This document shows positions 40,558-50,000 of a DNA stretch of 64,000 nt, piece by piece. The notes under the pieces were generated by a model. The model was not told where the DNA came from. It did no database searches and worked only from the letters and a program-made list of their open reading frames with translations. The DNA comes from Nocardioides carbamazepini (GTDB taxonomy: Bacteria; Actinomycetota; Actinomycetes; Propionibacteriales; Nocardioidaceae): the NCBI RefSeq assembly GCF_024614185.1, contig NZ_JAHTLF010000018.1, forward strand, positions 593,821-657,820, written 5' to 3'. Within the stretch, counting starts at the first letter, position 1, and each line of letters begins with the position of its first letter. The position numbers and the translations under genes are program-made.

Positions 40558-41739
40558 GTGGATCGGCTGCTTGGGCAGCTTCTTGACCCGGGCGCGGCGC
40601 TTGGGGCGGGCGGGGATCATCGAGCGCATCTCCTCCAGCTTGCCGAAGCAGAGCAGCCGGTCCTCCGCCTCGAGCACGTGGTGCGGGAACGGGTTCGGGA
40701 TGACCAGGGTGCCGCGGTGCAGGGTGAGCACGGTGATGTCGCGGTCGCGCAGGCCCGAGTCGCCGATGCTCTTGCCGACGAGGTCGGCATCGCCGTGGAC
40801 GACCAGCTCCGCCACGCCGTACCCCGTGGAGACCGACAGCCGCTCGCGCACGTCGATCTGTGGGAAGGCGACCTGGTTGTCGATGTGGTCGATGATCGCG
40901 CCGGCCACGTCGAGCTTGGTGGCGGTCTCGATGCCCTCCAGGCCCGGGGAGGAGTTGACCTCCATCACGAGCGGCCCGGACCTGGCCTCGAGCATGTCGA
41001 CGCCGGCGACCTTGAGGCCCATGATCTGCGCGGCCCGGACGGCGACCTGCTCGTAGGCCGGGTCGAGGTCGACCGGCTCGACGCTGCCACCGCGGTGCAC
41101 GTTGGAGCGGAACTCGTCGCCCTGCGCGACCCGGCGCATGGCGGCGACGACCCGGTCGCCGACGACCAGCGCCCGCACGTCCCGCCCGCGCGACTCCTTG
41201 ACGAAGCGCTGGATGAGCACCTGCTGCTTGGTGCTCTGCAGGGTCTCGATGATCGCCTCGGCGACTTTGATGCTGGGCGCGAGGATGACGCCGATGCCCT
41301 GCGTGCCCTCGAGCAGCTTGATCACGACCGGCGCGCCACCGACCCGCTCGATCGCGGGGATCACGTCGGCCCGGTCGCGGACGAAGGTCGTCGCCGGCAT
41401 GCCGATGTTGTGCCGGGACAGGATCTGCGTCGCACGCAGCTTGTCGCGCGAGTTGGCGATCCCATTGGCGGTGTTGGGCGTGTAGACGTCCATCTGCTCG
41501 AACTGCCGCACGACGGCCGTGCCGAAGTAGGTGATCGAGTTGCCGATCCGCGGCAGCACGGCGTCGTAGTCGGACAGCTGCTTGCCGCGGAACTGCAGAT
41601 CGGGCTCGTCACCCGACAGGTCGATGGAGAAGCGCAGGGTGTTGAGCACCTTCACCTGGTGCCCCCGGTCGAGGGCGGCGGTGCGCAGGCGCTGCGTGCT
41701 GTAGGACCGCGGGGCGCGGGAGAGGATCGCGAGCTTCAT
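40549..41739 (-). CDS. rimK: RimK-type ATP-grasp glutamate ligase with C-terminal TrkA-C-like domain
   Basis: ATP-dependent carboxylate-amine ligase, 396 residues. The RimK core covers about 1-290: MKLAILSRAPRSYSTQRL at the start, GAPVVIKLLEGTQGIGVIL for ATP, KESRGRDVRALVVG, and EVNSSPGLEGIE for metal binding. The C-terminal 90 residues (VAELVVHGDADLVGKSIGDS to LLCFGKLEEM) look like an RCK_C/TrkA-C ligand domain, an addition known in some RimK proteins. E. coli RimK adds glutamates to ribosomal protein S6; the target here is unknown. Divergent from the RimB-type gene 23 bases away. Confidence 0.9.
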   Translation of the reverse strand: MKLAILSRAPRSYSTQRLRTAALDRGHQVKVLNTLRFSIDLSGDEPDLQFRGKQLSDYDAVLPRIGNSITYFGTAVVRQFEQMDVYTPNTANGIANSRDKLRATQILSRHNIGMPATTFVRDRADVIPAIERVGGAPVVIKLLEGTQGIGVILAPSIKVAEAIIETLQSTKQQVLIQRFVKESRGRDVRALVVGDRVVAAMRRVAQGDEFRSNVHRGGSVEPVDLDPAYEQVAVRAAQIMGLKVAGVDMLEARSGPLVMEVNSSPGLEGIETATKLDVAGAIIDHIDNQVAFPQIDVRERLSVSTGYGVAELVVHGDADLVGKSIGDSGLRDRDITVLTLHRGTLVIPNPFPHHVLEAEDRLLCFGKLEEMRSMIPARPKRRARVKKLPKQPIHSD

Positions 41740-41762
41740 ACCCGACCTGATTGGATTGGGGT

Positions 41763-42260
41763 GTGGTCGGCTCCCATTCAATCAGCCCCCCGGTGGTCGC
41801 CGGCTGGCGCGAGTGGGTGCGCCTTCCGGGGCTGGGCGTGGGACCGGTCAAGGCCAAGCTGGACACCGGGGCCCGTACGTCGGCGCTGCATGCCTTCGAC
41901 CTCACCCACGTCGAGCGCGACGGCGTGCCCTGGGTCCGGTTCTCCGTGCACCCGTGGCAGCGGTCGGCCGACGACGCGGTGTACGTCGAGTGCCCGGTCC
42001 ACGACCGCCGGATCGTCCGCAGCTCGACCGGCCACACCCAGGAGCGGTTCGTCGTCCTCACCGAGCTCGAGCTGCTCGGCCGCACGGTCACCACCGAGGT
42101 GACGCTGACCCGGCGCGACGAGATGGGCTTCCGGATGCTCGTCGGACGCGAGGCGCTGCGGCAGGGCTTCCTCGTCGACTCCGGCCGCTCCTACCTCGGC
42201 GGCCGCCCGCCGCGGAAGGTGCGGCGCAAGAACCGTGGGCGGGCCGATGGCCCTGCGTGA
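41763..42260 (+). CDS. RimB-type retropepsin-like protease (ATP-dependent zinc protease family)
   Basis: Small aspartic-protease-fold protein, 165 residues. The KAKLDTGARTSALHAF motif carries the DTGA active-site signature of the family long annotated as ATP-dependent zinc protease, now known as RimB. In Pseudomonas RimB acts with RimK. GTG at 41763 is the chosen start, with a TTG at 41751 as alternative; both lie only a few bases from the divergent rimK start and lack a ribosome site, suggesting leaderless translation. Its end overlaps the deacylase gene by 14 bases. Confidence 0.85.
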   Translation: MVGSHSISPPVVAGWREWVRLPGLGVGPVKAKLDTGARTSALHAFDLTHVERDGVPWVRFSVHPWQRSADDAVYVECPVHDRRIVRSSTGHTQERFVVLTELELLGRTVTTEVTLTRRDEMGFRMLVGREALRQGFLVDSGRSYLGGRPPRKVRRKNRGRADGPA

Positions 42261-43242
42261 GTCGTTCGCCATCGGCAACGTCCGGGTGCGCGCCGGCTCG
42301 ACCAAGGAGGTCGAGCTGCCGATCACCCGGCTGGTGACCGGCGGCGACGTGAGCCTGCCCGTGCGGGTGGTGCACGGCCGCGAGGACGGGCCGACGATCT
42401 GGGTCAACGCCGCCATCCACGGTGACGAAGTGATGGGCGTCGAGGTGATCCGGCAGGCGCTGGCCACCCTGTCGGCCCGTACCTTCCGCGGCACGCTCGT
42501 CGCGGTGCCCGTGGTCAACGTCCTCGGCTTCATGACCGGTGACCGCTACCTGCCGGACCGTCGCGACCTGAACCGGTCCTTCCCCGGCTCGGCGCGCGGC
42601 TCCCTGGCCAGCCGGATCGCGCACCTGTTCATGGCCGAGGTGGTCAGCAAGTGCGACGTCGGCATCGACCTGCACACGGCCGCGGACCGTCGTACCAACC
42701 TCCCGCAGATCCGTGCCGACCTGGACGACCCCCGCACCCGGGCGCTCGCCGAGGCGTTCGGCGCACCGGTCATGCTGCATGCCCGGCTCCGGGACGGGTC
42801 GCTGCGCCAGGCCGGACGCGACCACGGCGCGGCCGTGCTGCTCTACGAGGCGGGCGAGGCGCTCCGCTTCGAGGAGGAGCCGATCGCTGTCGGTGTCGCC
42901 GGCGTACGCCGGGTCCTGGCCTCGCTGGGCATGATCGACGCCGAGCCCGCGGCCGCGGACCGGCCGCCCCCGGTCGAGTGCCGCAGCAGCGCATGGGTCC
43001 GGGCCCGCGGCACCGGGATCCTGCACCTCGAGGTCCACCTCGGCGAGTACGTCGAGGAGGGCCGCCGTCTCGGCGGCCTCTCCGACACCTTCGGGCGCCG
43101 GGTGCGGCTGGTCCACGCCGACCGGTCGGGCATCGTGATCGGGTTGACCCGGGCGCCGATCGTCAACGCGGGCGACGCGCTCGTGCACATCGCCACGCCG
43201 GCCGGAAGCGGAGATCGACCGGGATCCGATCAACCTGCTTGA
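42247..43242 (+). CDS. Succinylglutamate desuccinylase/aspartoacylase family metallo-deacylase
   Basis: Zinc carboxypeptidase-fold (M14-like) deacylase, 331 residues. Metal ligands are visible: AAIHGDEVMGVE (H-G-D-E) near residue 60, DRRDLNRSFPG near 100, and the third ligand in GIDLHTAADRR near 140. The catalytic Glu lies in LLYEAGEALRF near 200. It forms a unit with RimB- and RimK-type genes, a trio seen in many bacteria. It probably trims or deprotects an amide made by the ligase (inference). GTG at 42235 is an alternative start. Its stop lies within the hairpin at 43214-43258. Confidence 0.86.
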   Translation: MALRESFAIGNVRVRAGSTKEVELPITRLVTGGDVSLPVRVVHGREDGPTIWVNAAIHGDEVMGVEVIRQALATLSARTFRGTLVAVPVVNVLGFMTGDRYLPDRRDLNRSFPGSARGSLASRIAHLFMAEVVSKCDVGIDLHTAADRRTNLPQIRADLDDPRTRALAEAFGAPVMLHARLRDGSLRQAGRDHGAAVLLYEAGEALRFEEEPIAVGVAGVRRVLASLGMIDAEPAAADRPPPVECRSSAWVRARGTGILHLEVHLGEYVEEGRRLGGLSDTFGRRVRLVHADRSGIVIGLTRAPIVNAGDALVHIATPAGSGDRPGSDQPA

Positions 43243-43258
43243 TCGGATCCCGGTCGAT
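43214..43258. terminator. Perfect 20-bp hairpin at the end of the deacylase gene
   Basis: ATCGACCGGGATCCGATCAA and its exact complement with a 5-base loop; the deacylase TGA stop is in the right arm. It shares the core GATCCGATCAA with the hairpin at 26047-26091. It probably ends transcription before the SigK-locus genes. Confidence 0.65.
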
Positions 43259-43302
43259 GACCCAGGGCGATCCGGTCAGGTGGTCGGCAACGAACCACCC
43301 GC

Positions 43303-44805
43303 ATGAGGATCCGACTGCTCTGGGCCTGGTACGGCGTGCTCGCGACCCTGGTGGGGATCGGGCTCGCGCACGTCGCGGCCGCGCTGACCGACCCGGCGGC
43401 CTCGCCCGTGCTCGCGGTCGGGTCGACCGTCATCGACCTGACGCCGACACCCATGAAGGAGTGGGCGATCCGCACCTTCGGCAACGCGGACAAGGCGATC
43501 CTGGTCGGCTCGGTACTGGCGGGGGTGCTCGCGCTGGCCGCGCTCGCCGGCGCGGTGGCCCGGCACCGGTTCACGCTGGGCGCCGGAGCCCTGGTCGCCC
43601 TGGTCGGCGTCGCCGCGATCGCGGTGCTCACCCGGCCCGAGGCGAGCCCGCTCGACCTGTTCCCCTCCCTCGTCGCGGGGATCGCGGCACCGGTCGCGCT
43701 CCGGATCCTGGCCCGGGCGCAGGCGCACGCCACCGGACCCGACGGGCGCCGTCGTACCGTCCTGCTGACGATCGCCGCCCTCGGCGCCGCGGCCGCGGTC
43801 GGCGGCGTCGCCGGCCGGCTCATCTCGTCGCTGCGGGCCCGGCCCGAGGACGTCGCCCTGCCGGCGCCCGCCGACCCCGCGCCCCCGCTGCCACGCGGCC
43901 TCGACGACCAGGTCCCGGGCATCACCCGGTTCCGCACGCCGAACGCCGACTTCTACCGGGTCGACACCCGGCTCGACGTGCCCGTGCTGAGCGCCGACGA
44001 CTGGACGCTGACCATCGACGGCGACGTGGGCCGGAAGGTCACCCTCACCTTCGACGAGCTGCTCGCGATGCCGATGGTCGAGCGCGACATCACGCTGACC
44101 TGCGTGTCCAACAGCGTCGGCGGCCCGTACGTCGGCGGCGCGCGCTGGCTCGGCGTCCCCCTCACCGACGTGCTGGACCTGGCCGGGATCGGGAGCACGA
44201 GGGCCGACCAGATCCTGTCGACCGACTTCGCCGGGATGACGATCAGCACCCCGCTGGACCTCGCCACGGACGGGCGGGACGCGCTCGTCGCCGTGGGCAT
44301 GAACGGCGAGGCGCTTCCCCGTGAGCACGGCTTCCCCGTCCGCCTGGTCATCCCGGGCCTGTACGGGTTCATCAGCGCCACCAAGTGGCTGACCCGGCTC
44401 ACGCTGACGACGTACGACGACCAGCGGGCCTACTGGACCGAGCGCGACTGGGCGACCGATGCGCCGATCAAGATCTCCGCGCGGATCGACACCCCGAAGG
44501 CGCTGGCCGAGCTCGACGCCGGCGACGTCGTGGTCGGGGGTGTCGCGTGGGCGCAGGAGCGCGGTGGCATCGCCGGGGTGCAGGTCCGGGTCGACGGCGG
44601 GGCCTGGGTCGACGCACAGCTGGGCCCGGACGGTGGCGACGACTACTGGCGCCAGTGGTTCCACCGCTGGCTCGCGGAGCCGGGCTCGCACCGGATCGCC
44701 GTGCGCGCGGTCGCGGGCAACGGCGAGCCGCAGACCGCCGTCCGGGCGGAGCCGTTCCCGAACGGCGCGAGCGGGCTGCACGAGCTGCTCGTCCGCGTCT
44801 CCTGA
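43303..44805 (+). CDS. Membrane-anchored molybdopterin-dependent oxidoreductase (sulfite oxidase family)
   Basis: Oxidoreductase of 500 residues with four to five N-terminal membrane helices (about 5-175), then an extracytoplasmic SUOX/YedY-like molybdopterin domain (about 210-400) and a C-terminal dimerisation domain (about 405-500). The conserved molybdenum Cys lies in ITLTCVSNSVGGPYVGGARW. LPREHGFPVRLVIPGLYGF is the family signature. It likely reduces or oxidises an oxidised sulfur group at the cell surface. The gene precedes the fasciclin/SigK genes; whether it shares their regulation is uncertain, as the SigK-type promoter lies after it. Confidence 0.87.
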   Translation: MRIRLLWAWYGVLATLVGIGLAHVAAALTDPAASPVLAVGSTVIDLTPTPMKEWAIRTFGNADKAILVGSVLAGVLALAALAGAVARHRFTLGAGALVALVGVAAIAVLTRPEASPLDLFPSLVAGIAAPVALRILARAQAHATGPDGRRRTVLLTIAALGAAAAVGGVAGRLISSLRARPEDVALPAPADPAPPLPRGLDDQVPGITRFRTPNADFYRVDTRLDVPVLSADDWTLTIDGDVGRKVTLTFDELLAMPMVERDITLTCVSNSVGGPYVGGARWLGVPLTDVLDLAGIGSTRADQILSTDFAGMTISTPLDLATDGRDALVAVGMNGEALPREHGFPVRLVIPGLYGFISATKWLTRLTLTTYDDQRAYWTERDWATDAPIKISARIDTPKALAELDAGDVVVGGVAWAQERGGIAGVQVRVDGGAWVDAQLGPDGGDDYWRQWFHRWLAEPGSHRIAVRAVAGNGEPQTAVRAEPFPNGASGLHELLVRVS

Positions 44806-44824
44806 GTCACATCCGAGGAGGGAC

Positions 44825-44851
44825 CCATCCGGTCCGCCCCCGGCTCCGAAT
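44825..44851 (+). promoter_or_regulatory. SigK-type promoter upstream of the fasciclin lipoprotein
   Basis: CCATCC at 44825-44830 and CCGAAT at 44846-44851 with a 15-base spacer, 34 bases ahead of the ATG. As recalled from work on mycobacterial SigK, its promoters carry CCATCC and CCGAAT with a slightly longer spacer. The downstream gene is a fasciclin lipoprotein like MPT83, a SigK target, and sigK is the next gene. Confidence 0.65.
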
Positions 44852-44885
44852 CACCTGCACGAACCCTCCTACGGAAGGCACCACC

Positions 44886-45572
44886 ATGAAGCTCCAGAAG
44901 TTTCGCCGGGCCACCGGCGCCGGCGTCGCCGTCCTCGCCATGACCGCCACCTTCGCCGCGTGCAGCAGCGAGGACGACCCGGCGGAGGACGCCACCGGCT
45001 CCGACGACTCGGCGCAGACCGACAGCGGCGAGGAGAGCGCCGACCCGACGGCCGAGGGAGCGGGTGCGGAGACCTTCGGCCCCGGCTGCTCCGCCATCCC
45101 GACCTCGGGCGCCGGCTCCTTCGACGGCATGGTCAAGGACCCGGTCGCCACGGCCGCCAGCAACAACCCGCTGCTCAGCACCCTGGTCACCGCGGTCACC
45201 AGCATCGACGGCCTCGCCGACACGCTCAACGGCGCGGCGGCACTGACCGTGTTCGCGCCGTACAACGACGCCTTCGCCGCCATCCCCGAGGACCAGCTCA
45301 ACGGCATGGTCGCCGACGGCAAGGAGATGGGCCAGGACAGCGCGCTCTACAAGGTGCTCGCCCACCACGTGGTCGGCTCCCAGGAGGGCCCCGACAGCGT
45401 GGGCGGCGACCAGGAGACCCTGGCGGGTGACCAGCTGACCATCGAGGGCGACGCCGAGAGCGGCATGACCGTCACCGACGGGACCGTCACCGCCAAGGTC
45501 CTGTGCGGCAACATCCCGACCGCCAACGCGACCGTCTACGTCATCGACCAGGTGCTGACCGGGGTCAAGTGA
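44886..45572 (+). CDS. Fasciclin-domain lipoprotein (MPT83/MPT70-like)
   Basis: Exported lipoprotein, 228 residues. Signal peptide with lipobox ATFAAC (lipidation Cys26), an acidic Asp/Ser/Glu-rich linker (about 27-65), then one FAS1 domain (about 75-228) with LTVFAPYNDAFAAIP and TANATVYVIDQVL motifs. FAS1 proteins act in adhesion. In mycobacteria the related MPT70/MPT83 are the main SigK-regulated antigens, and here the gene lies directly ahead of sigK. ATG at 44886 follows an AAGG ribosome site and a SigK-type promoter. Confidence 0.9.
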   Translation: MKLQKFRRATGAGVAVLAMTATFAACSSEDDPAEDATGSDDSAQTDSGEESADPTAEGAGAETFGPGCSAIPTSGAGSFDGMVKDPVATAASNNPLLSTLVTAVTSIDGLADTLNGAAALTVFAPYNDAFAAIPEDQLNGMVADGKEMGQDSALYKVLAHHVVGSQEGPDSVGGDQETLAGDQLTIEGDAESGMTVTDGTVTAKVLCGNIPTANATVYVIDQVLTGVK

Positions 45573-45623
45573 CCCGGCCCGAGCTCTATCCAGGCCACAC
45601 CTGACCCGGAAGGATCACCCATC

Positions 45624-46232
45624 ATGGATCCGGTCCCCGGCGACTCGGCCGGCGTCTCCCACGAGGGGGCGCCGGCCGGCGGTCACGGCACCGACCTCGG
45701 TCCGCTCCTGCAGCGGGCCGCGCGCGGAGACACCGCCGCCTTCGCCACCCTGTACGACGCCACGGCGGCGCGGGTCCACGGCCTGGTGCTGCGCGTGGTG
45801 CGTGACCCGGCCCAGGCCGAGGAGGTCACCCAGGAGGTGTTCCTCGAGGTCTGGCGCCAGGCGAGCAGGTACGACGCCGCCCGCGGCAGCGCCCTGGCCT
45901 GGCTGATGACCATCAGCCACCGCAAGGCGGTCGACCGGGTCCGCAGCGCCGAGGCCGCGACCCGGCGCGACGTGACCTACGAGCAGACCCATCGGTCGGT
46001 CGAGCACGACACGACGGTCGAGGCCGCCCACGCGTCGCTCGAGGCGCGCCGGGTCCGGACCGCCCTCGGCCAGCTCACCGACGTGCAGCGCGAGGCGATC
46101 GAGCTCGCCTACTTCGGCGGCTACAGCCACACCGAGGTGGCCACCCTCCTCGACCTGCCGGTCGGGACAGCGAAGACCAGGATCCGCGACGGCCTGATCC
46201 GCCTGCGCGACACGATCGGAGTGGGACGATGA
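45624..46232 (+). CDS. sigK: ECF sigma factor SigK
   Basis: ECF sigma factor of 202 residues. Region 2 at about 28-100 (FATLYDATAARVHGLVLRVV, EEVTQEVFLEVWRQ, AWLMTISHRKAVDRVR) and region 4 at about 140-195 (LTDVQREAIELAYFGGYSHTE, GTAKTRIRDGLIRLRD). Identity as SigK rests on these motifs and on context: a fasciclin lipoprotein before it, a RskA-type anti-sigma factor after it, then the lipid genes that accompany sigK in mycobacteria. ATG at 45624 has a GGAAGGA ribosome site. It may read from the fasciclin promoter. Confidence 0.9.
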   Translation: MDPVPGDSAGVSHEGAPAGGHGTDLGPLLQRAARGDTAAFATLYDATAARVHGLVLRVVRDPAQAEEVTQEVFLEVWRQASRYDAARGSALAWLMTISHRKAVDRVRSAEAATRRDVTYEQTHRSVEHDTTVEAAHASLEARRVRTALGQLTDVQREAIELAYFGGYSHTEVATLLDLPVGTAKTRIRDGLIRLRDTIGVGR

Positions 46233-46297
46233 ATCACCCCAAGAAGCTCCTCTCCCCCGCTGCGCTCCGCCGAACAGCTTCCCGGGGGCCCCGATGA
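46229..46297 (+). CDS. Possible 22-residue coupling ORF between sigK and rskA
   Basis: An open frame of 22 codons starts with an ATG overlapping the sigK stop (ATGA) and ends with a TGA overlapping the rskA ATG (ATGA). It spans the whole gap with no internal stop. Product begins MNHPKKLLSP and is basic. It may serve only to carry ribosomes from sigK to rskA, since rskA has a weak ribosome site. It may also be chance. Confidence 0.35.
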   Translation: MNHPKKLLSPAALRRTASRGPR

Positions 46298-47031
46298 GCG
46301 ACCACGACCAGACCCACGGGTGGGACGTGCACGCGCTCTCGGGTGCGTACGCCGTGGACGCGCTCGACGACCTCGAGCGGGTGCGGTTCGAGGCCCACCT
46401 GGCCCAGTGCGCCGAGTGCCGCGACGAGGTCGACAGCCTCCGCGAGGCCGCCGCCGTGCTCGGCACCGGTGACCTCGTCGAGCCGCCGGCCGCCGTCCGG
46501 GACCAGGTGCTCGCCGGGATCGCGCGGATCCGCCCGCTGCCGCCGCAGCCGACCGGCGGGACGGTCGCGGCCCTGCGCCGGCGTACGCCGCTCCTGCTCG
46601 CCGTCGCCGCCGCCGTCGTGCTCCTGCTCGGTGTCGGGGTCGCCTGGTTGCAGCCGTGGGACGGCGACGATGCGCCGCCGCAGCTGACCGCGGCCGAGCG
46701 GATCCTGGCCGCCGCCGACGCCAGCACCGTCGAGAAGTCGTTCCCGGACGGGTCGACCGCCACCATCGTCATCTCGCGCAGCGAGGGCAGGGCGCTGATC
46801 CGGACGACCGACATGGCGAGCGCACCCGACGGCAAGGCCTACGAGCTGTGGCTGCAGACGCCCGCCGGCGTGATGGTGCCGGCCGGGCTGATGCCCGACG
46901 ACCCGGACACGACGTACGTCCTCGACGGCGACGCGTCCGAGGCGACCGGTGTCGGCATCACCGTCGAGCCCGACGGCGGCTCACCGCAGCCGACCAGCGA
47001 CCCGATCGCGCTCTTCCCCCTGGACTCGTGA
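46294..47031 (+). CDS. rskA: Anti-sigma-K factor RskA
   Basis: Membrane anti-sigma factor of 245 residues. N-terminal zinc anti-sigma domain (about 8-60: ALSGAYAVDALDDLERVRFE, HLAQCAECRDEV), a transmembrane helix at about 97-117 (PLLLAVAAAVVLLLGVGVAW), and an extracytoplasmic RskA domain (about 130-245) with SEGRALIRTTDM and GKAYELWLQTPAGVMVPAGL, hallmark RskA sequences. It would hold SigK inactive at the membrane until proteolysis. Its stop shares one base with the start of the large fusion gene. Confidence 0.92.
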   Translation: MSDHDQTHGWDVHALSGAYAVDALDDLERVRFEAHLAQCAECRDEVDSLREAAAVLGTGDLVEPPAAVRDQVLAGIARIRPLPPQPTGGTVAALRRRTPLLLAVAAAVVLLLGVGVAWLQPWDGDDAPPQLTAAERILAAADASTVEKSFPDGSTATIVISRSEGRALIRTTDMASAPDGKAYELWLQTPAGVMVPAGLMPDDPDTTYVLDGDASEATGVGITVEPDGGSPQPTSDPIALFPLDS

Positions 47032-50000
47032 TGACCCCTCCCACCCCATGGCGCCTCGCCGTGGTGGGCTCCGGCGTCGCCGGACTCACCGCGGCCTACC
47101 TCGCCGCGCGCTCCGGCGACACCCAGGTCACCCTGCTCGAGGCCGACATCCGGCTGGGCGGGCACGCCGACACGCACACCGTGACCGACCCGACCGGCCG
47201 GGTCCTGCGGATCGACAGCGGGTTCATCGTCCACAACCGGCGCACCTACCCGGTGCTGACCGGGATCCTCGACGAGCTGCGCATCCCGACGCAGGAGTCG
47301 GAGATGTCGATGTCGGCGTGCGACGAGGTGACCGGCCTGGAGTGGGCCGGCGCCCTCGGGCGGCGCGGGCTGTTCCCGGCCGGCGCGGGCAACCACCGCA
47401 ACCCGGCGTACCTGCGGATGCTGACGGAGATCCCGCGCTTCCACCGGGCCGCGCGTCGGCTGCTCGACGGGTCCACCGGCGACGACCTCACGACGCTGGC
47501 CGCCTTCCTCGACCGGCACGGCTTCTCGCCGTACTTCCGCCGGCACTTCATGGAGCCGCTCGTCGCGGCCGTGTGGTCGTGCGACCCCGACACGGCGCTG
47601 GACTACCCGGCCGCCTACCTCTTCGCCTTCCTCCGGCACCACGGCATGCTCGCCGTCCTCGGCTCGCCGCCGTGGCGCACGGTGACCGGCGGCTCAGCCA
47701 CCTATGTGGCCGCGATCGCCGCGGCCGTGGAGGCCACCGGTGGGCGGATCCACACGGGGACGCCGGTGCTCGCGATCGAGGAGACCGACGACGGCGTGGA
47801 CGTGACCACGCCCTCCGGACGGGAGGAGTACGACGCCGTCGTGGTCGCCACGCACCCCGACCAGGCCCTCGGCATGCTCGCCGCCCCTACCCGGGAGCAG
47901 AAGGAGGTGCTCGACGCGATCCGGTACTCCACCAACACGGCGCTGCTGCACACCGACACCCGGCTGCTGCCGCGCTCGCGCGATGCCTGGGCGTCGTGGA
48001 ACTTCCGCCGTCCCCGCGTCGCGCGGGAGCGGGTGCAGGTCACCTACGACCTGACCCGCCTGCAGCGGCTGCCCACCGCGACCCACTACCTGGTGACCCT
48101 GGGCGGCGAGGACGTCGTGGACCCGGCGACGGTGCTGGTGCGCCGTACCTACGCGCATCCGCTCTACACACCCGCATCGGTCGCCGCCCAGGCCCGGCTG
48201 CCGGAGATCGACACCGACCGCGTCGTCTTCGCCGGGGCCTACCACGGCTGGGGGTTCCACGAGGACGGCGCCCGCTCCGGCCGGCGGGCGGTCGAGCGAC
48301 TGGGGCTCGGCGCCCCCGTGGCGACAGCCACCACGGACGCCACCATGTACGCCACCACCCTCACCCACCGCCGCCGCGAGCCGCTGCGCAACGCATTCAC
48401 CCACCGCTCGCACCTGAGCGTCGTCGACCTCGACCGGATCGCCGGGGACGGCACGGTCGACGGTGTCCCCGGCCGGTTCGAGGGGCGCGACCACTTCGCC
48501 GGCGACACCCGGACCGTGCGGGACGGACTCGACCGCTTCCTCGCCACCCACGGCCTCGACCTGCGCGACGGCCGCGCCCTGATGGCCGCCCAGCCGCGAG
48601 CGTTCGGGCACTGCTTCAACCCGATCTCGGTGCACTGGTGCTGGGCCGACCGGACCGGCGCGGGCGCACCCGACGCGACGGTCGTCGAGGTGCACAACAC
48701 CTACGGCGACCGGCACGCCTACCTCCTCGACCCGGGGCGGACCACGCCGGACGGCCGGTCCGTGGTCGACAAGGCGATGTACGTGTCGCCCTTCCACGCC
48801 ACCGACGGTCGCTACGAGGTGCTCGCTCCCCCACCGGACCCCGGGACCGGACGGCTGCGACTGGGGGTCCGCCTGGTCACCGACGACGGCGCCCGGTTCG
48901 ACGCGAGCCTGACCGGCACCCCCTGCACGCCACCGCGGCTGCCCCTGGCCGGACTGCGTGGCGCGGGGCTGATCCGGGCGCACGGCGTCGCGCTGTGGGC
49001 GCGACGGCTCCCGGTCCAGCCCCGGCCCACCGCCGACACCGACCGCCTCCGCACCGGCGGCATCGCCGCCCGTGTCGCCGAGCGGCTGTTCCGGACCGCG
49101 GTCGCCCGGCTCGACGTCACCGTGCGGCTCCGCCACCCCGACGGGTCCGAGGAGCTGCTCGGGCGCGGCGGACCCGCGGTCGTCGTCCGGCGGCCCGACG
49201 AGCTGTTCGCCCGGATCGGCCGGGACCAGCTGATCGGGTTCGGCGAGGCCTACCTGAGCGGCGCCTGGGCCGAGGAGGGCCGGCCCGGCGACGGCGTGCT
49301 CGGCGACTTCCTCACCGTGCTGGCGCGCGAGCTGACCACGCTCGTGCCGCAGCCCCTGCAGCGGCTGCGCTCGCTCGTGGTGACCCGGATCCCGCACAGC
49401 CAGCGCGGCACCCGCGAACAGACGCGGGCCAACGTCGCGCACCACTACGACCTGTCGAACGACCTGTTCGCGGCGTTCCTCGACCCGACCCTGTCCTACT
49501 CCAGCGCGCTCTTCTCCGACCCGGCGACGGCGGGCCCCGACGACCTCGTCGCGGCACAGCACCGCAAGATCGACCGGCTGCTCGACCGGGCCGGTGTCGG
49601 CCCGGGCAGCCGGCTGCTGGAGATCGGGACCGGCTGGGGCGAGCTCGCGATCCGCGCCGCCGCGCGGGGCGCCACGGTCCGATCGATCACGCTGTCGGTC
49701 GAGCAGCAGGAGCTCGCCCGCGAGCGGATCGCGGCCGCCGGGCACGCCGACCGGGTCGCGGTCGACCTGTGCGACTACCGCGCGCTGCTCGACGAGCCGC
49801 CCGCGGCGTACGACGCCGTCGTGTCGGTGGAGATGATCGAGGCGGTCGGCCGGGAGTTCTGGCCGGCGTACTTCCGCACGCTCGACCATGTCCTCGCTCC
49901 GGGCGGGAGGGTGGCGCTGCAGGCGATCACGCTGCCGCACGACCGGATGCTCGCCACGCGCTCGACGCACACCTTCATCACGAAGTACGTCTTCCCGGGC

